DNA of 21,073 nucleotides, taken from NCBI GenBank assembly GCA_019242065.1, contig JAFAWJ010000645.1, positions 1 to 21,073 of the forward strand, in the 5' to 3' direction. Position numbers and translations under genes: made by a program. Origin of the DNA: Chloroflexota bacterium (GTDB taxonomy: Bacteria; Chloroflexota; UBA6077; CF-72). The notes under the pieces are model-generated. The model worked only from the letters and a program-made list of their open reading frames with translations. It did no database searches and was not told where the DNA came from. Below are positions 20,878-21,073 of this stretch, piece after piece; position 1 is the stretch's first letter; each line of letters starts with the position of its first letter.

Positions 20878-21073
20878 GTGAGCATCGAGGTTTTTCAGCC
20901 CGAGAGTGTGTTTCGACCAGGGGCCTACGCGCAGGCGGTGCGCATCGGCGACGTGTTGTTTCTCGCCGGTCAGACACCCCGCAACCTGGATGGCAGCACG
21001 GCGGCTCCAGGCGACATTCGCGGTCAGACGGAGAAAGTCTTCGACAACCTGCAAAAGGTCCTCGAAGAATGCG
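20878..21073 (+). CDS. RidA (YjgF/YER057c/UK114) family protein, N-terminal part
   Basis: Sixty-five codons are present before the window ends. The start is GTG at 20878 with AGGAG about 11 nt upstream. The sequence (VFQPESVFRPGAYAQAVRIGDVLFLAGQTPRN, then GDIRGQTEKVFDNLQKVLEEC) is the typical first half of RidA: the beta strands around Y-(S/A)-x-A-V and the phrase LFLAGQTP, followed by the first long helix. Family members are small trimeric enzymes that hydrolyse reactive enamine/imine intermediates. The conserved catalytic Arg lies in the missing part, so activity cannot be judged. It is divergent from the ABC exporter operon. Confidence 0.9.
   Translation, partial: MSIEVFQPESVFRPGAYAQAVRIGDVLFLAGQTPRNLDGSTAAPGDIRGQTEKVFDNLQKVLEEC

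Overview
The window is GC-rich (roughly two thirds G+C) bacterial DNA with about 18 protein genes and one tRNA, mostly on the minus strand. The mix of an F420-type PPOX protein, an ECF42-type sigma factor with its DGPF partner, a DUF4388 domain, in-frame selenocysteine use and tRNA genes without an encoded CCA suggests a soil-type member of Chloroflexota or a related terrabacterial lineage. No rRNA or marker gene is present, so this placement is tentative.

Left end (1-1310, minus): the 5' part of a zinc alcohol dehydrogenase is translationally coupled to a DsbA/FrnE-type thioredoxin-fold oxidoreductase. An in-frame UGA replaces the first cysteine of the CPWC redox motif and is followed by a SECIS-like hairpin, so this is very probably an undescribed selenoprotein gene. 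A tRNA-Val(CAC) lies upstream. 1568-3754 (minus) is an ECF42 regulatory operon: a TGTCGA-N17-CGTC promoter, a DGPF/YCII protein, the sigma factor (apparently with a CTG start) and an ankyrin-repeat protein.

3950-11237 (minus) is the most unusual part: four consecutive genes for exported proteins. They are a 497-aa Gly/Ser/Asn-rich protein, a 191-aa Pro-rich protein, a 1214-aa Ser/Thr/Ala-rich repeat protein and a TPR lipoprotein-sized exported protein. A stand-alone receiver protein follows. The set opens with a long structured leader that ends in a terminator-like hairpin. Divergently, at 11885-13159, lies a gene that fuses a DUF4388 (PATAN-type) module to a complete type I signal peptidase. 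A reasonable reading is a self-contained surface or matrix system with its own regulated signal peptidase, but this is inference from layout and composition.

13173-16616 holds a PhoB-type winged-helix protein without receiver, an excisionase-like HTH/zinc-ribbon protein with in-frame 51-bp repeats, a PPOX/F420-type flavin protein, a pair of short ChrA-type transporter subunits and a GNAT acetyltransferase. A tandem array of degenerate 47-bp repeats separates the GNAT gene from the next operon.

16808-20782 (minus) is a heterodimeric ABC exporter operon with one degenerate ATP site. It has a clear TTGACA-N17-TATCTT promoter and a perfect 11-bp inverted-repeat operator at the transcription start. 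A RidA-family gene starts divergently and runs off the right edge.
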